Positions 1-11,332 of a stretch of 64,000 nt of DNA are shown here, one piece after another. Each line of letters starts with the position of its first letter. The first letter of the stretch is position 1. This stretch comes from Miscanthus floridulus. Its lineage: Eukaryota; Streptophyta; Magnoliopsida; Poales; Poaceae. The stretch covers positions 65,391,310-65,455,309 of the forward strand of contig NC_089581.1 in NCBI RefSeq assembly GCF_019320115.1. Direction: 5' to 3'. Both the position numbers and the translations under genes were made by a program. The notes under the pieces are model-generated. The model saw only the letters and a program-made list of their open reading frames with translations. It had not been told where the DNA came from and ran no database searches.

Positions 1-692
1 AGCAAGAGGAAGGGCTCTCCATCCTTAAAAGCACCCACCTTAGTATGTATCTATTTCGCCTTTGGTTGATGTCTTGGTTTTTCCTTTTCTTTGCTTATGA
101 ACTTGTCGTCCTTTTTCTAGAACTGGGTGGAAAAATTGGTTTTTTGGAGCGAGAGCTGGAGACAGCCAAGGTAGCGATCGGTCGGAGCGTGGAGGCGCTA
201 GCCAAGTCCCTTGAAGAGCGACATGCTCTCAAGGGGGAGCTCGACTAGATCTACAACGTCGCCCAGGTGGTTGTTTCTAAGGTGTTTGGGTCAGCGCTGA
301 GCACCAGCATGCCCGTCGTCCAGCTAGCATAGGTCCTGAACGAAGTTTAGGTGCTCATCTCCGATGGCATGTTCTACAGGACGTCGGGGGTGCTGACCTC
401 AGTGGTGATGCACCACTCAGACCTAGACTTCATCGCCATCTGCAGAGGGTAAGCCGACGGCTGGAGCGCGGATGCAATCCATGCGCTTGGGGAGAGCTTG
501 GTGCCATATGTACAGATGATTGCCGAGCAAGTCTCCACGCAGTGGGTGATGGAGGCTCACCATTCGAGCATGGCTGAGGGTGTGCGCCAAGAAGATGTCA
601 TCCAGCCTACGGACGGAGTGGGGACCGGGTCAGAAGCGAGCGTCGTCCCGCCTCCGACCGAGCCGAACATCATCCCGTCAGAAAGTGAGTAG
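1..692 (+). pseudogene. Antisense ORF remnant of the gypsy element
   Basis: One plus-strand frame runs from the window edge to the TAG at 690-692 with only a few stops (about 246, 330, 348 and 448). It is opposite to gag-pol and downstream of integrase. The product would have an N-terminal hydrophobic stretch, a heptad-like charged segment rich in Glu and Leu (residues about 28-67), and an acidic Pro/Ser-rich tail. Tat-lineage elements of grasses are known to carry extra, sometimes antisense, ORFs of unknown function. I recognise no catalytic domain. The stops and the missing start side make it a pseudogene. Confidence 0.5.
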
Positions 693-1459
693 CCCTTATC
701 CTCATCGACCGAGCCATCAGTCCATTCCCTTAGGCGGCCACAATAGAATTTAGAGTAGAAAAAGTTAGTATATGTAAAGGATAAGTTTGTGGGGGAGCCC
801 CTGTGTGAACAGTTTTTTTGTATTCATGAATACTTTAGTTTCATTTTGTGATGGAATCACTCGTAAGGGGAAGCTTGTCCCATCTGTCTTAGTTTTCACC
901 CTAGCATAGCTTTGTTTTTTATCCTTTCTTTTTTCACACTTGCCCGTTTGACCCATAGGCTACAACCTTAAGAACCCGGGTGTGGCCCGCGAGGCTCAGC
1001 TGCTTGTAACCATAGGTCATGGCGGGGTGTGATCGGTCGGGAGTTTAAAACATAAGTTACATAGGGTAAATAAAGGAACAGACTACCCTTTCATTTGGGT
1101 GAAAAGTATTACTATATGATAGCAAAAACGAGAGATGGTATCGCACCCTCATGGAGCCCCCAAGCGACCTAGGCCGAGAGTGCTCGGGCTAGGGTGCTTG
1201 TAGGAGCAAACGTTGAATGAAAGAAAATGGTAAGACCGAGCTTTAGGGGAAGAAACAACATAATTGTTCGATGTTCCACATGTTGGTGAGAACATTGTCG
1301 TTGTCGTCCTTCAGTCGGTAGGCGCCCGATCGGATCACCACGGTCAACATATAGGGTTGATCCCATGGTGGAGAGAGTTTATGTTTCTCCTTGGTTGATT
1401 GGGTTCTTTGGAGCACAAGATCACCGACCTTGAGGATCCTTCCTCTAATTTTCTTTTAT
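693..1459. other. Gypsy non-coding region between integrase and antisense ORF
   Basis: I see no gene. The segment between the antisense frame and the integrase C-terminus contains AT-rich stretches (750-930) and GC-rich decayed sequence (960-1200). The short frames here are inconsistent with one another. Confidence 0.4.
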
Positions 1460-2425
1460 GGTACCTACAAAGAGTTTGTCGGTAGCGAGCGGAGCGGATG
1501 ATGGTCATCTCACAAGCCTCCTTGAGCAGGTCGACCATGTCCTGCTGAGCCTCCGTGGCTCGGTCTTAGTCGAAGGCCTTCACTCTTGGGGCGTCGTGGT
1601 CGAGGTTAGAGGGCAGCACCGCTTTAGCTCCGTAGTCTAGGAAGAAATGTGTGAATACTATGCATCAGTTCAGGGTCGTTCTCAGGATCTAGAGGATCAC
1701 TGGGACCTCTACAACCCATCGTTCGGCATACTTATTAAGTTGGTCGAAGATGCGTGGCTTGAGTCCTTGGAGGACCATGCCATTGGCCCGCTCGACCTGA
1801 CCGTTAGTATGTGGATGTCCGACCGAGGCCTAGTTGATCCTGATGTCATATCCATCATAGAAGTCCAGGAACTTCTTCCTGGTGAAGTTAGTTCCGTGGT
1901 CAGTGATGATACAGTTAGGAACACCAAAACGATAGATGATGTCAAGTAAGAACTTGTCCGCCTCTTTCGAGCGAATGTTGATGATGGGCTTTGCCTCTAT
2001 CCACTTGGTCAATTTGTCAACCGCTATGAGTAGGTGGGTGAAGCCACCCGAGCCCTTTTTGAGGGGTCTGGCCATGTCGATGCCCTAGACCATGAATGGA
2101 CAGGTGATAGGGATGGTTTGAAGCTCCTGCGTTGGCAAATGAGTTTGCTGAGCGTAGAACTGGCATCCCTCACACCTGCCGACAACCTCTGCATCTCACA
2201 GCGCAGTGGGCTATAAAAACCTTGGTGAAAGGCTTTTTCGACCAGCGACATCGGGGTCATGTGATGTCCACAGATTCTGGCATGGACCTCGAGAAGAAGC
2301 TATTTCCCTTGGTCGGTAGGGATGCACTTAGTGAGTACTCCCGACAGACTTTGCTTGTAAAGTTCATTACCGAATGCAACAAACGTCTTAGCGCGTCGAG
2401 CGATTCATCGTGCTTCAGTCCTTTC
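1460..2425 (-). pseudogene. Ty3/gypsy integrase remnant
   Basis: Minus-strand frames give a broken integrase. The clearest part (1830-2075) reads GGFTHLLIAVDKLTKWIEAKP, the start of the rve core with its first catalytic Asp, then FGVPNCIITDHGTNF with the second Asp (D-x-G-x-NF). Downstream (about 1700-1830) a shifted frame gives HTNGQVERANG, which contains the catalytic Glu. Upstream (2030-2425) is the zinc-binding/linker part in other frames. Several frameshifts and stops are visible, so no active enzyme can be made. Integrase would insert the element cDNA into the host genome. Confidence 0.85.
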
Positions 2426-2439
2426 TAGGGGAGAATCTC

Positions 2440-4093
2440 TTCGAGGAGGTAGGTGAGTAGCGGTGCTCTCCATGAGCTTGTCAAAGTGGTCGAGCTGGCC
2501 CTACTGGGGCTGCTTGCCCACATGATCGACCGCGGTGACCAAATCGGAGTTGGCCGGTCAACGCTGATCCTTCTTGTTCTTTTGCCCCTTTGCGTGGAGG
2601 GGACCTTGTCTTTGTCCTCGTGCTTGGCCTTGCCCTTGTCCTGGCCTCCACTAAAGACCGCTCTAACTGCCTCCTCACCGGAGGCGTGGTTCATGGCGAC
2701 GTCGAGCAGGTCATGAGTGGTATGGGGCATCAGACAGCCGAGCTTGTGGATCAGTGACTCACAGGTTGTCCCGGAGAGGAACACGCTGATGATGTCCATG
2801 TCAACGACATCAAGAAGGGAGTTGCATCATTTTGAGAACCTATGGATGTAATCCTGTAGGAACTCATTGGGCTCCTGTTAGTAGCTCTTGAGGTCCTAGG
2901 AATTCTCAGGATGGACATACGTCCCCTAGAAATTCTCAATGAAGACCCTCTTGAGATCTGCCTAGTCACGGATGCTATCAGGCGAGAGGAATTTGAGGCA
3001 AGCTCGATCATGCTCCCCCATGCAGATGGGTAGGTATTGAATGATGAAGTGGTCATCATCCACCCCTCCCACTCGGCAAGCGAGCCAGAAGTCTTCGAAC
3101 CATATACTGGGATTTGGCGATGTTGGTAGGTGGTCAGAAGCACTGTGAGAATGATGCTTTTTGGATGTGACCATGCCTGGGGTGCGTTTCCCCACTCCCC
3201 TCGATGGTCCGGTCAGGGCCTGTGCCGCCTACCCTCACCACCTCTTGATGGACGTCATCATCACGCCAGGCTTGATGTCGACTATTGATGATGCTGCAAG
3301 CATCATGGTTCGACCTAAGCCATTCGCACATAGGTGGTCGGTGTCGAGCGGGCGTCGGGTCAGGCCATGGTGCGGCTACGGCCTCTTGTTCCACGCCCAA
3401 TGACTATAGTGGTGAGTGGATGGAGCGATTCGACTGGTGCGCCCCCATTCCCCTGGTAGGGAAAGAGGCCGCGAGTCGGTGTCGCGACGCGGAGCTCTCC
3501 GCCTGTTGTACGGTGGCGATTTCCACCAGCGCCTAGAGGTTCTGGTGGATCGCCTGCTCCTAGGGGTTGATAGGCTCGGGAAGGCCACGCAGAAGCATCA
3601 TCGTAGTGACGATGTTCTGGCCAACCTGAGTGAACTATGGGGGATTGTTTCCTCCATTCATGATGTTGTGCTGGACATGGCGGGCGTGACCCCAAGAGCC
3701 ACTCATCGGGTTACACGCGTGTGGCGCAGCATGCTGTGCCAAGCGCGGCGACGTAAGTGGTGACTGGCTCTGCCGCCTTTGTCATAACTCCTCACTGTGC
3801 TCTTGCGCACGAGCGAGGGCCTCTGCACGAGGGTCCAGAGGGTTGTGAGTCTATAGAGACTCTGCTATCACTAGCGGCTGTCCCAAAGCGTCCGCCATAG
3901 CACACTCCCGGGACAGAGGGTGGCTAGGTGCCACAATGTCACCAATGCTGGAGCCGTCGATTTCAACCTCATCATCCATGAGGTCGTGGAAAGAGGCGGC
4001 AGCATAGCCCGCCATCCCCATGAATTTGGATGTGAAAGGGGGCGGCGTCAGCATCTTTTGGAGCCCCTGTGCATACGTGTCCGTGGGGGACAC
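2440..4093 (-). pseudogene. Ty3/gypsy gag remnant
   Basis: The minus-strand start at 4091-4093 gives an 80-residue gag N-terminus (ends 3851). Further gag-like pieces follow in other frames at 3360-3695, 2962-3195 and 2425-2799. The last contains a Lys/Arg-rich segment (SGGQDKGKAKHEDKDK) typical of the nucleocapsid side, but I see no intact CCHC knuckle. Gag would form the particle that packages element RNA. Many stops and frameshifts are present, and the 3' end runs into the internal deletion near 2450. Confidence 0.6.
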
Positions 4094-4571
4094 GAGGCCA
4101 TAGGAGAACCGGTCGCACGGCAGTTGCGGTTAGGATAATGGGGTCCCTCCGAAGAGTCGGTGAAAGATATTAAATAGTGAGTAAAGAACAATATATATGT
4201 TACTCACAGTGGGGTTTGAGCCTAGCGTGGGCTCAGAGCGAAGCGTAGGTGTCTCATCGTTGAGGTCACTGGGTGGCCCAAAGCCAATGGAGGGCACTCC
4301 TCCTCCGATGGGCGTCAGGACAAGTGCCTCCTCACAAAGGCGAAGCACGCCGAGCTGGTCGGCGATGAAGTATAGGCTTCCGAAGAGGAAGGTCTAGGAT
4401 GGCTCAAAAACAGGAGGAACCCACATCCCAATAGGCGGGAGCATGGGAAACTCTAGTGAGCCGAAGCGAATCATATTGCTTGAGCCTGTCATGACAAAGA
4501 TGGCGGAAACGTGGGCCACCCGATGACCAAAGGCATGAACGTATGGCGTTCTCCCCATGGATGGTGCCAAC

Positions 4572-5628
4572 TATTGGTGCGAAAAGTGACCAACAAGTGA
4601 ATATTTGTAGTTTTGTCATACGTTGTGATCAAATGTGGCCTAGCACTCAATGACACAGGGTTTATACTGATTTAGGCAATGTGCCCTATGTCCAGTTCAA
4701 GTCGGTCGAAGACTTTATTCCTGAGCCCAGGTGCTCGAAGTTTGGTGTGGGGTTACAAACGAATAGAAATAAGAAGGGGGTGTCGAAGGTCCGGTAGGAC
4801 TCTAAACCAAAGGGCCAAGAGTGATGGAAGCTCCAACGTGCGCTAAGTATTGGAACGTATGCTCTGTGTAGCTTTAGAGTTCTAGAGCTATGGAGCTGTT
4901 CAAGTGCTCAGAATGTCTAAAGCTTAGCAGAGAGAGAGTTGGAATGACTGTTCTTTTAGAAGAGAGCGCATCCCCTTTTATAGGTGAAGGGGACAGCCTT
5001 ACAAGTTAGGAGAGAGAGAGAAAGAGAGTTTGTGTTTTCTCATCTTGTTGCCCACGCCGTCGGGTATAAGATAGTTTATTGGCGCCCACAATACTGTTGA
5101 TGCCTAGATGCATGTAGCAGGCTTCATCGTGTTCTTCTAGTATGGCAAATATCGGCGCCTACCATACTGTAGGACAAATGTTGGCGCCCACAATACTGTT
5201 CGTGTTCTGACAAAGGTTGCAAAGCACCCTTCTGGCATGGCCTGTCATTACTGTCCTATAGGTGTGCAGGGTACGGTCCTCGGTATTATGGTTGACTTAA
5301 GCGCCTTGCCTTATCTGCTCCGCCTGTTTCTTGGGTCCTTACCAAGCGGGTGTCCCCGATCGGTTGTTCCCAGTCAGCTCCGACCGTGCCGGTCAGAGAA
5401 GAGCTGTAAGCAGAGGTTCGATGTATTCCCGGTTAGAAAAGCGGGTTAGAGTCGGAAGCGAGCGTCATCCCCTCCTTGGCCAGGCCTTTAGGTTGGAGAC
5501 TGGATCACTCTTCCGGTCTATCATTAGGTAACTGGGCCAGCCCCGCGCGTCGCTGTAATACCGTCTGCTGGGCAGAGTTTTTGTTGGGAAGCGGGTCCAT
5601 CAGGGACTCTGGGTTTATGAACCCAACA
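4572..5628 (-). repeat. 5' LTR of the gypsy element
   Basis: On the minus strand the LTR begins TGTTGGGTTC (5628 downward) and ends GCACCAATA, where the expected TGTTGG/CCAACA inverted ends have one mutated base. It is followed at once by TTGGCACC (4563-4570), resembling the common TTGGCGCC primer-binding site of gypsy elements. Length is about 1.06 kb. The repeated phrase 'ggcgcc(ta)cc/ca(ca)atactg' occurs three times at 5085-5195. The partner LTR is outside the window, so identity between LTRs cannot be judged. Confidence 0.7.
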
Positions 5629-6209
5629 CTCAGCGGGAGAGACAAGTGTGTCATGTATTAATAATGAAGATATAACTACTATATGGGCGGGCTGAGATGT
5701 AGATTACAATGATTCATACACCCAGTAGTCAGTTGCATTATATTATATTATTATCTTGCTCTAAAAGGTGGAAAGTTTTTTTGTTTAGGGGGTAAACGGA
5801 AATTAAACGGTTGACCGTTTAAACGGTCAAAAAAATGGGAGTAAATGGTCTAAACATCCTAAATGGAACAGAGGTAAACGATATTAAACGGGCTAAACGA
5901 TTGTTTAACGGCTGTTTAGGTGAACACCGGGTAAATCTAGTTAAATTTTATATGCATAAATTTATATACTAAAGTTTATTATATTAATAAATATGTATAC
6001 TTGATTTCTTACATGCATAAATATGTATATTTTATTCTTTTTGTGGCATAAATATATACACATACTAAAATAATTGATTTGTACTTGCATAAAAATGTAT
6101 AAATGCTAGAATAATTGATTTTACATCAATAAATATACATATTTGGGTAATATTGTGCAAAACCGCTTAGACCGATTAACTCAGTTTAAACACCGTCTAA
6201 ATGGCCTAA
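5629..6209. repeat. hAT-like remnant with AAACGG motifs (left part)
   Basis: After about 150 bases of featureless AT-rich DNA, five AAACGG/CCGTTT hexamers lie within about 100 bases (5794, 5805, 5815, 5821, 5886), including the perfect palindrome GACCGTTTAAACGGTC (5813-5828). AAACGG is the hexamer bound by Ac transposase in Ac/Ds subterminal regions. Similar 'taaacg' sequence resumes after the Harbinger element at 8542-8560, so that element seems to have landed inside this one. I cannot define the ends. Family assignment is tentative. Confidence 0.35.
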
Positions 6210-8538
6210 GAGCATCTCCAACAATGCTACCCAAATCAGACTACCTATTTCTCTGTTTGGGTAGCCACCTAGTCTAAGACTACCCATTTTTTTACCGTCG
6301 TCTCCAACGGTACTACCTAAAACAGACTACTTATTTTTTACCACAAATGCATGTTGCCACTCTATGATCTTCATTTCTCCTCTACAATTTAACCAAGAGT
6401 ATTTCAAACACAAATAATGATCTTCATTAATCAAAATATGATACTACAATGTTCAATTATAATTAATCAAAATAGGATACTACAAAGTTCAAATAATGTA
6501 TGACGACATAGAACCATATAATCAAACAAATCTAAATCTCACTACGACACACCATGACATGCCCACAAATGCTCTACCAAATCATCACGAAGTTGCTCAT
6601 GAATTGTTCGGTCTTCAATCTCATTATGTATACGCAAGAATTCACTCACAACATTTGGGTCACAACGATAATCCTTTGGCCTCAACACCTCACCACCATC
6701 CTGTTCATAGTCAAAATCCTCTTCCTCGGCCCCCTCTCATTTTCTATGATCATGTTGTGCAAAATTACAGCAGCGATCATGATGTACCAAATGGTATCCT
6801 TGTCCCATGTCCTACAAGGTCCTCTCACCATGGCAAACCTAGATTGAAGAACCCCAAATGCTCTCTCTACATCTTTCCTCACAGATTCTTGTGCTTGTGT
6901 GAAGTGAACTTTTTTGTTGCCTTATGGGTTCCAAAAACTCTTCACAAAAGTAGCCCATGAAGGATAAATGCCATCAGCTAGGTAGTATCCCATAGTGTAT
7001 TTGTTGCCATTCACAAAGTACTCAACAGAAGGAAAAGTTCCAAAAGTTAACCTGTGGAAGAGTGGTCATCGCTGCAATACATTGATGTCGTTGAGTGAGC
7101 CCGGTAGTCTAGAAAATGAGTGCCAAATCCACAAATCTTGAGAAGCCATGGCTTCTAGGATCATAGTAGGGCCATCAACATGTCCTGAATAATATCCTTT
7201 CCAACCTGTAGGACAATTCTTCCATCGCCAATGCATACAGTCTATGCAACCCAATATGCTCGGCCATCCTCTCCTCCCATTTGAGGCCAATAGCTTCCTT
7301 GTGTCATCATCATTTGGTGGTCTCAAGTACTGATCTCCATAGACATCTACTACGGCCCTAACAAAATGCTTGAAGGCCTCAATCATTGTGCTTTTTGCTA
7401 TTCTCACTACCTCATCCATTGAATCGGCTGGTAGATCATATGCAAGCATATGGATTGAACCAACCACTTTCTACAACACAGTGGCACCAAGTAGCCCTAC
7501 AGCATTTGGTCTTTGCCTGAAATAGTCATTGTGAGCTTCGACACCATCAACAATCCGCAAAAATAGATTTCTAGACATCTGAAACCTTCTCCTGAAAAAA
7601 TTGTCATTGTACATAGGTACATCTGAAAAATAATCGGTGACAATTCTCAAATTGCCAGCTGAAATGTCTCTGTGAACCACCTGGCGTCCAGGGACTGATC
7701 CACGATGCCTCTTCTTGCTTCTCTCCTCTTCCTCATCATGTGCAATCAAGCTCAAAATAAGAGCATCATCATCAGACTCATCATCGACCTCGAAGAATTG
7801 GTTGAAAATATTATCTTCATCATCATCAAACAAAACCATCTACAAATGGCCAGAGTTTCACATGTGAATTATTCAGACAGCTACATATGGGAGCAGCAAT
7901 CTAGGCATAGTACGACGTCATACCTCGTGGTTAGGGAGGATGGAAGAAGGTGAGCGCAGAGGACGGATGTCCTTGTCAGTGTCGCGTGGAGGCCAGAAGG
8001 ATAGGGTCTCGACGATGATTGGGCGCCCGAGATGCGTCGACATTGAACAGGGCGGTGGTGAGCCTCCGACCCAGCGATAGACAAGGCGGCGGGGAGCCTC
8101 CGACCCGGCGTTGAACAGGGTGACGGGAGCCTCCTGGACGGCGATGGACGGAGCGGCGGGCGGGATCCACCGGGGAGGACGGATCTGGCTAGGGAGCTGG
8201 ATCCGACGAAGGAAAGGGCCGGCCACGACGGAGGAAGGCTGGCACCAGCAGAGGACCTCTCGATATGGCCGATGGGAGGTCCGGCGATGGATAGGGCGCC
8301 AGCGGTGGTGGGGGAAGGCCGGCGTCGGGCAGGGGGTGTGGTCGGACGGGAGGACGACGCATGAGCAAAACGGTCTAACGGACTTTTGGGTAGCGACCTC
8401 TGGCCCAATAGGAATAGGTAGTGGGAGGGGGGATTTGGGTAGCCAATAAATTTGTGGGGTGTAGTAGGTAGTTTGCTGGAGTTGGTTTTTTGCTCCGACT
8501 ACCTAAATTGGGGATAGGTAGTATTGCTGGAGATGCTC
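6210..8538 (-). mobile_element. PIF/Harbinger DNA transposon with TAA target duplication
   Basis: The left end is GAGCATCTCCAACAATGCTA and the right end, reversed, is GAGCATCTCCAGCAATACTA, so about 24 bp of terminal inverted repeat with few mismatches. The trinucleotide TAA flanks both sides (6207-6209 and 8539-8541), the usual TWA target duplication of this superfamily. Inside is a minus-strand PIF-type transposase pseudogene. I find no second Myb-like ORF, which autonomous elements need. The 3'-side 500 bases (7900-8420) are GC-rich with repeated 'gcctccgacccggc' phrases and no convincing gene. Total length is 2329 bp. Confidence 0.93.
6542..7839 (-). pseudogene. PIF/Harbinger transposase (DDE_Tnp_4), broken
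   Basis: The start codon at 7837-7839 opens a frame with an acidic N-terminus, a conserved core and recognisable DDE residues: the first Asp in ILGCIDCMHWRWKNCP (about 7225-7260), the second in SLNDINVLQR (about 7070-7095) and the Glu in VERAFGVLQSRF (about 6840-6870). The ending HEQLRDDLVEHLW at 6550-6590 is in another frame. Three in-frame stops (TAG 7471-7473, TGA 7066-7068, TAA 6922-6924) and a frameshift near 6690 destroy it. Two stops fit CAG to TAG and CAA to TAA changes. An intact enzyme would excise and insert the element at TWA sites. Confidence 0.9.
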
Positions 8539-8600
8539 TAAATGCTAAACGAAGGGTGACCGACTATTTATCGATTAGCGTTTTGGATTACACTGCTTCC

Positions 8601-9652
8601 GGTTTTAATATTTGGGTCGAATTTTGTATCATGATGTCATCCGGGTCCCCAACCCTGTAACTTTGATACTAGGGTATAAAACATTTTAGGTTGTGGGGTG
8701 GTCTATGAATATTTCCTAAAAAACATTGAACAAAAAAAACTTATATGTAGAAGGTTATGTGTAAGTTATGTTAGCAATTTTGTTATGTAAAAGTTGTGCT
8801 AAAAATGCTATATTTAGAAATTGTTATGAAAGATTTGTACATTGGATAATTATGAACAAAAGTTGGGTTTCAGATGTCATATAGAAAAGTTATCATGATA
8901 AGTTTATATAAACTAATGTCAAAAATACATTTAAACGACTATGATTAGAAATTATGGTTATAAGTTATGTTCTACAAAAATATTATGCATAAAATTTGTG
9001 AGTATAACTTTGTAGTTTTTAAAAAATAGAAAGTAGTGGAAACAATTTTTTTTCTAGAAATGAAAAGTTATGGGTTATCTCATGGTTATTACTGGATTAG
9101 AACACTAACTAGCGAGGCGAATTAAGCATAGTTTGGTTGGTTAGGTTTCTTGTGGTAGAACATGCTCACTCGGATTTAAGTCCATGACTTTATTCACATG
9201 CTTGAATTCTCTTGTCAATCTTGAAATTTGGAAAACATTAATTAGTGAGATCGGATACAAAGAGCAATTTGTATTAAAATAATTTAAAATGACGATTTAG
9301 AAAGCGCAGTTCAGTAAAAACTGTTATTAGAGATGGTATGCACATGCCCACGCACGCGTAGCAACTGGAACGCGCGAGGCATCTCGAGATGTGGCCGTAG
9401 CGCCAACGCCACGTGAAGCTAGCGCACTGCGCACTGCGCACCAGCGGAAAAGGCCAGACCGAAATAAAAAGGGAACGGAGCCTACCGAATCGGACGCAAG
9501 CTGCTAAGCCCACCAGTCCACCACCCATCAGTCCATCACCCTCTCTCGTTTATTTTGCGCCATCTTCCTCGCCAAGTCCACCTCCCGACTCCACCAAAAT
9601 CCCAAACCCTAGCGCCCCCCGCCTCAGATCCCTCCACCTTCAGCTCATCAGC
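8601..9652 (+). promoter_or_regulatory. Promoter and 5' leader of the WRC gene; left copy of a duplicated segment
   Basis: This stretch is repeated in the same orientation at 58862-59971. Shared landmarks are 'catccgggtccccaac', 'cccacgcacgcgtag', 'accagcggaaaa', 'ccacctcccgactccacc' and 'ccctccaccttcagctcatc'. The proximal part (9330-9660) is GC-rich and contains CACGTG-like and ACGCGT-like words (9345-9415); the distal part is AT-rich. The duplicated homology stops at 'tcatcagc' (9652), 12 bases before the ATG at 9665. I see no convincing TATA box. Promoter function is inferred from position. Confidence 0.6.
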
Positions 9653-9664
9653 GCGGCACGCACC

Positions 9665-11258
9665 ATGCGGATCCGCAAGAGCGCCTCCCGCCTCCTAGGC
9701 TCTGCCTACTCCGCCTCCGCTGCCCCGCCCGTTGGTGCGGCGCCTCCGTTCGACCTGCTGCCACCGCCGCCGCCGGCGGCGCACCTTGCGCCGTGCTCCG
9801 CGCCCGAATCCAGCGGCGGGCCCGGCTTCTCGGGCCCCTCTGCTTCCTCTGCGGAGCCCTGCGAGCTCAGCCGCTCGCCATGGGACCTCATCGCCGAGTT
9901 CTCCCTCTCCGACCCACAGGTCAGCGCCTCCGCTCCCCCACCCCTTCTCCTCACTCTCTCCTCTCAGTTCTGCACTTCGGGTTGCTCTGTGTTCCATGCG
10001 CCGCAAACTCGCTGGTTTGGTGAGAGTCGCAGCAGCAGCTTTCCCTGCCGCTGTGTTCGGTTCGTCTATGTTGCTAGGGTTGGCCGCCGGCGGGTCCAAA
10101 TAGCCGTCCAGCAGGTTGTTTCGGCTGGGGATACTCGCCTGACTAGTGTCTAGGAGCGGTTAGCTACTCTTCCCTCGTGCTAATTTCTGCACCGCGTCGC
10201 GCCTAGGTTTGGAATCGCTGGGGCGGCGGCCGGGTCGAGCCCTAGATCCGCGCCCCCATTTCGTCCCGTCTGCGGTTTGGGAATCCGTCTGTGCGTGCTT
10301 TTGTTTCGATTAATTAACTTGTTTGGCTGTTTCACTGAATTAGGTGGAGGATGACATCGTGGACAAGTACTTCGTCCATGTCACGACCCGCTCGAGCTGG
10401 CTCTTCTCAGCCACCATGCCAGCCGCCTCCTCCGCCAAGAAGAAGAACCTGCAGGCTGCAGCTGGCGGGGATAACACGAAGCTGCGTCGTGACACTGTGA
10501 AGAAGCCTGCAATGAGCAGTAAGGAGAAGGAGGGCGAGGCCAATAAGAAGGCAAAGGTCAAGAAAGAGGAGGGGCAGAATGTGGGAGCACGGGTCTGGCT
10601 GTGCAAGAAGAACGACGGTAAACGGTGGCACTGCAACCGGCCAGTGAGCCAACCCGACACCCTCTGTGAGTACCATTTCGTGCAGAAGCGCTCCTACTTA
10701 AACCCCTATTTTGAGTCTCCCTCTGTGGCAAAATTGGAGGAGACAGCGCCAGTGCTGGTGCCAGTGCCAGCAGCTGCCTCCAAGTCCTCCACACGCAACA
10801 AGCCGAGGAAGAAGAAGCCTGGCAGTGACCTCAGTGCGACCGAGGGCTTCTACTACTATGCTGGGTTCGGCCCATTCCGGTCCAAGAGGCAGTGTAGAAG
10901 CGGCGGCATGAACGGACCTGTGCCTGCAAAGCAAGAAGAAGATGAGGATCACGCAAAAGATGATGCTTCTCCGAGTCAGCAGCAGGCTGAAGTTGATGAG
11001 GGTCATGATGATGATACCAATCAGACTGCGACTGCAGCCCGTGGTGATGCATCTAGCTGCGAAGATGACACAGCAGGGATTGCTGGCGTCGATGAGGGGA
11101 GCAGCAGCGATGACGACTTTGATGGACTTGGTATCTCTGGCCACAGCATGAATGGAAATGGTGATCCCAAAGCTAGCAATGGTGATGGCAAGAGGAAGAT
11201 CCCGTGGAAGCGGTGGAGGAAGCCCGTGAAGGCGCGGTCGCTCAAGTCCTTGATGTAA
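9665..11258 (+). CDS. WRC-domain protein, two exons (only intact host gene)
   Basis: Exon 1 is 9665-9919 (85 codons). The intron is 9920-10343 (GT...AG, phase 0, 424 bp). Exon 2 is 10344-11258 (304 codons plus TGA-type end at TAA/TGA boundary 11256-11258). The predicted protein is about 389 residues. N-terminus: MRIRK, then Ala/Pro-rich sequence with a proline run (residues about 33-37) and an SPWDLIAEF motif just before the intron. The WRC domain lies at about residues 168-200: C-x9-C-x10-C-x2-H, seen as CKKNDGKRWHC...CEYH, with flanking basic residues. WRC motifs occur in plant growth-regulating factors and related nuclear proteins and are linked to DNA binding and nuclear targeting. There is no QLQ domain, so it is not a canonical GRF; some grass homologues carry INO80-subunit-like names, which I cannot confirm. 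The C-terminal half is acidic and Ser/Asp-rich, ending in a basic KRKIPWKRWRKP patch. The GC-rich first exon is typical of grasses. Confidence 0.88.
9920..10343 (+). other. Intron of the WRC gene
   Basis: The donor is CCACAG|GTCAGCG at 9919/9920 and the acceptor is GAATTAG|GTGGAGG at 10343/10344. Joining keeps the frame (phase 0): ...SDPQ|VEDDIVDKYF. The intron has a T-rich 3' part, as plant introns do. Confidence 0.85.
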
Positions 11259-11332
11259 GCACCTACATACATGCTCGATCTCGCATCGGCGCGCGACGTA
11301 GAAGAAATGCTAGCAGTATACCTTTTGGCTTA

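Larger units (their letters stand above)
1..5628 (-). mobile_element. Degraded Ty3/gypsy (Tat/Retand-like) LTR retrotransposon, truncated by window edge
   Basis: Read on the minus strand the order is LTR (4572-5628), primer-binding site, gag remnants (about 2450-4093), integrase remnants (about 1460-2425), then a non-coding stretch and an open frame on the opposite strand (1-692). Protease, reverse transcriptase and RNase H are missing: gag passes straight into the region just upstream of integrase near 2450, so an internal deletion is likely. The second LTR would lie left of the window. Integrase after the missing RT and an antisense frame downstream of pol fit the Tat/Retand lineage (RIRE2, Grande type); the family name is inference. 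Confidence 0.8.

Noticed and set aside
7881..8449. Overlapping ORFs of up to 175 codons in the Harbinger element
   Set aside because: GC-rich, low-complexity frames open on both strands; no Myb-like or other domain. Treated as element non-coding sequence.
9695..10153. Several ORFs of 80-240 codons on both strands over WRC exon 1
   Set aside because: Shadows of the GC-rich exon and intron; only the frame joining exon 1 to exon 2 encodes the WRC protein.
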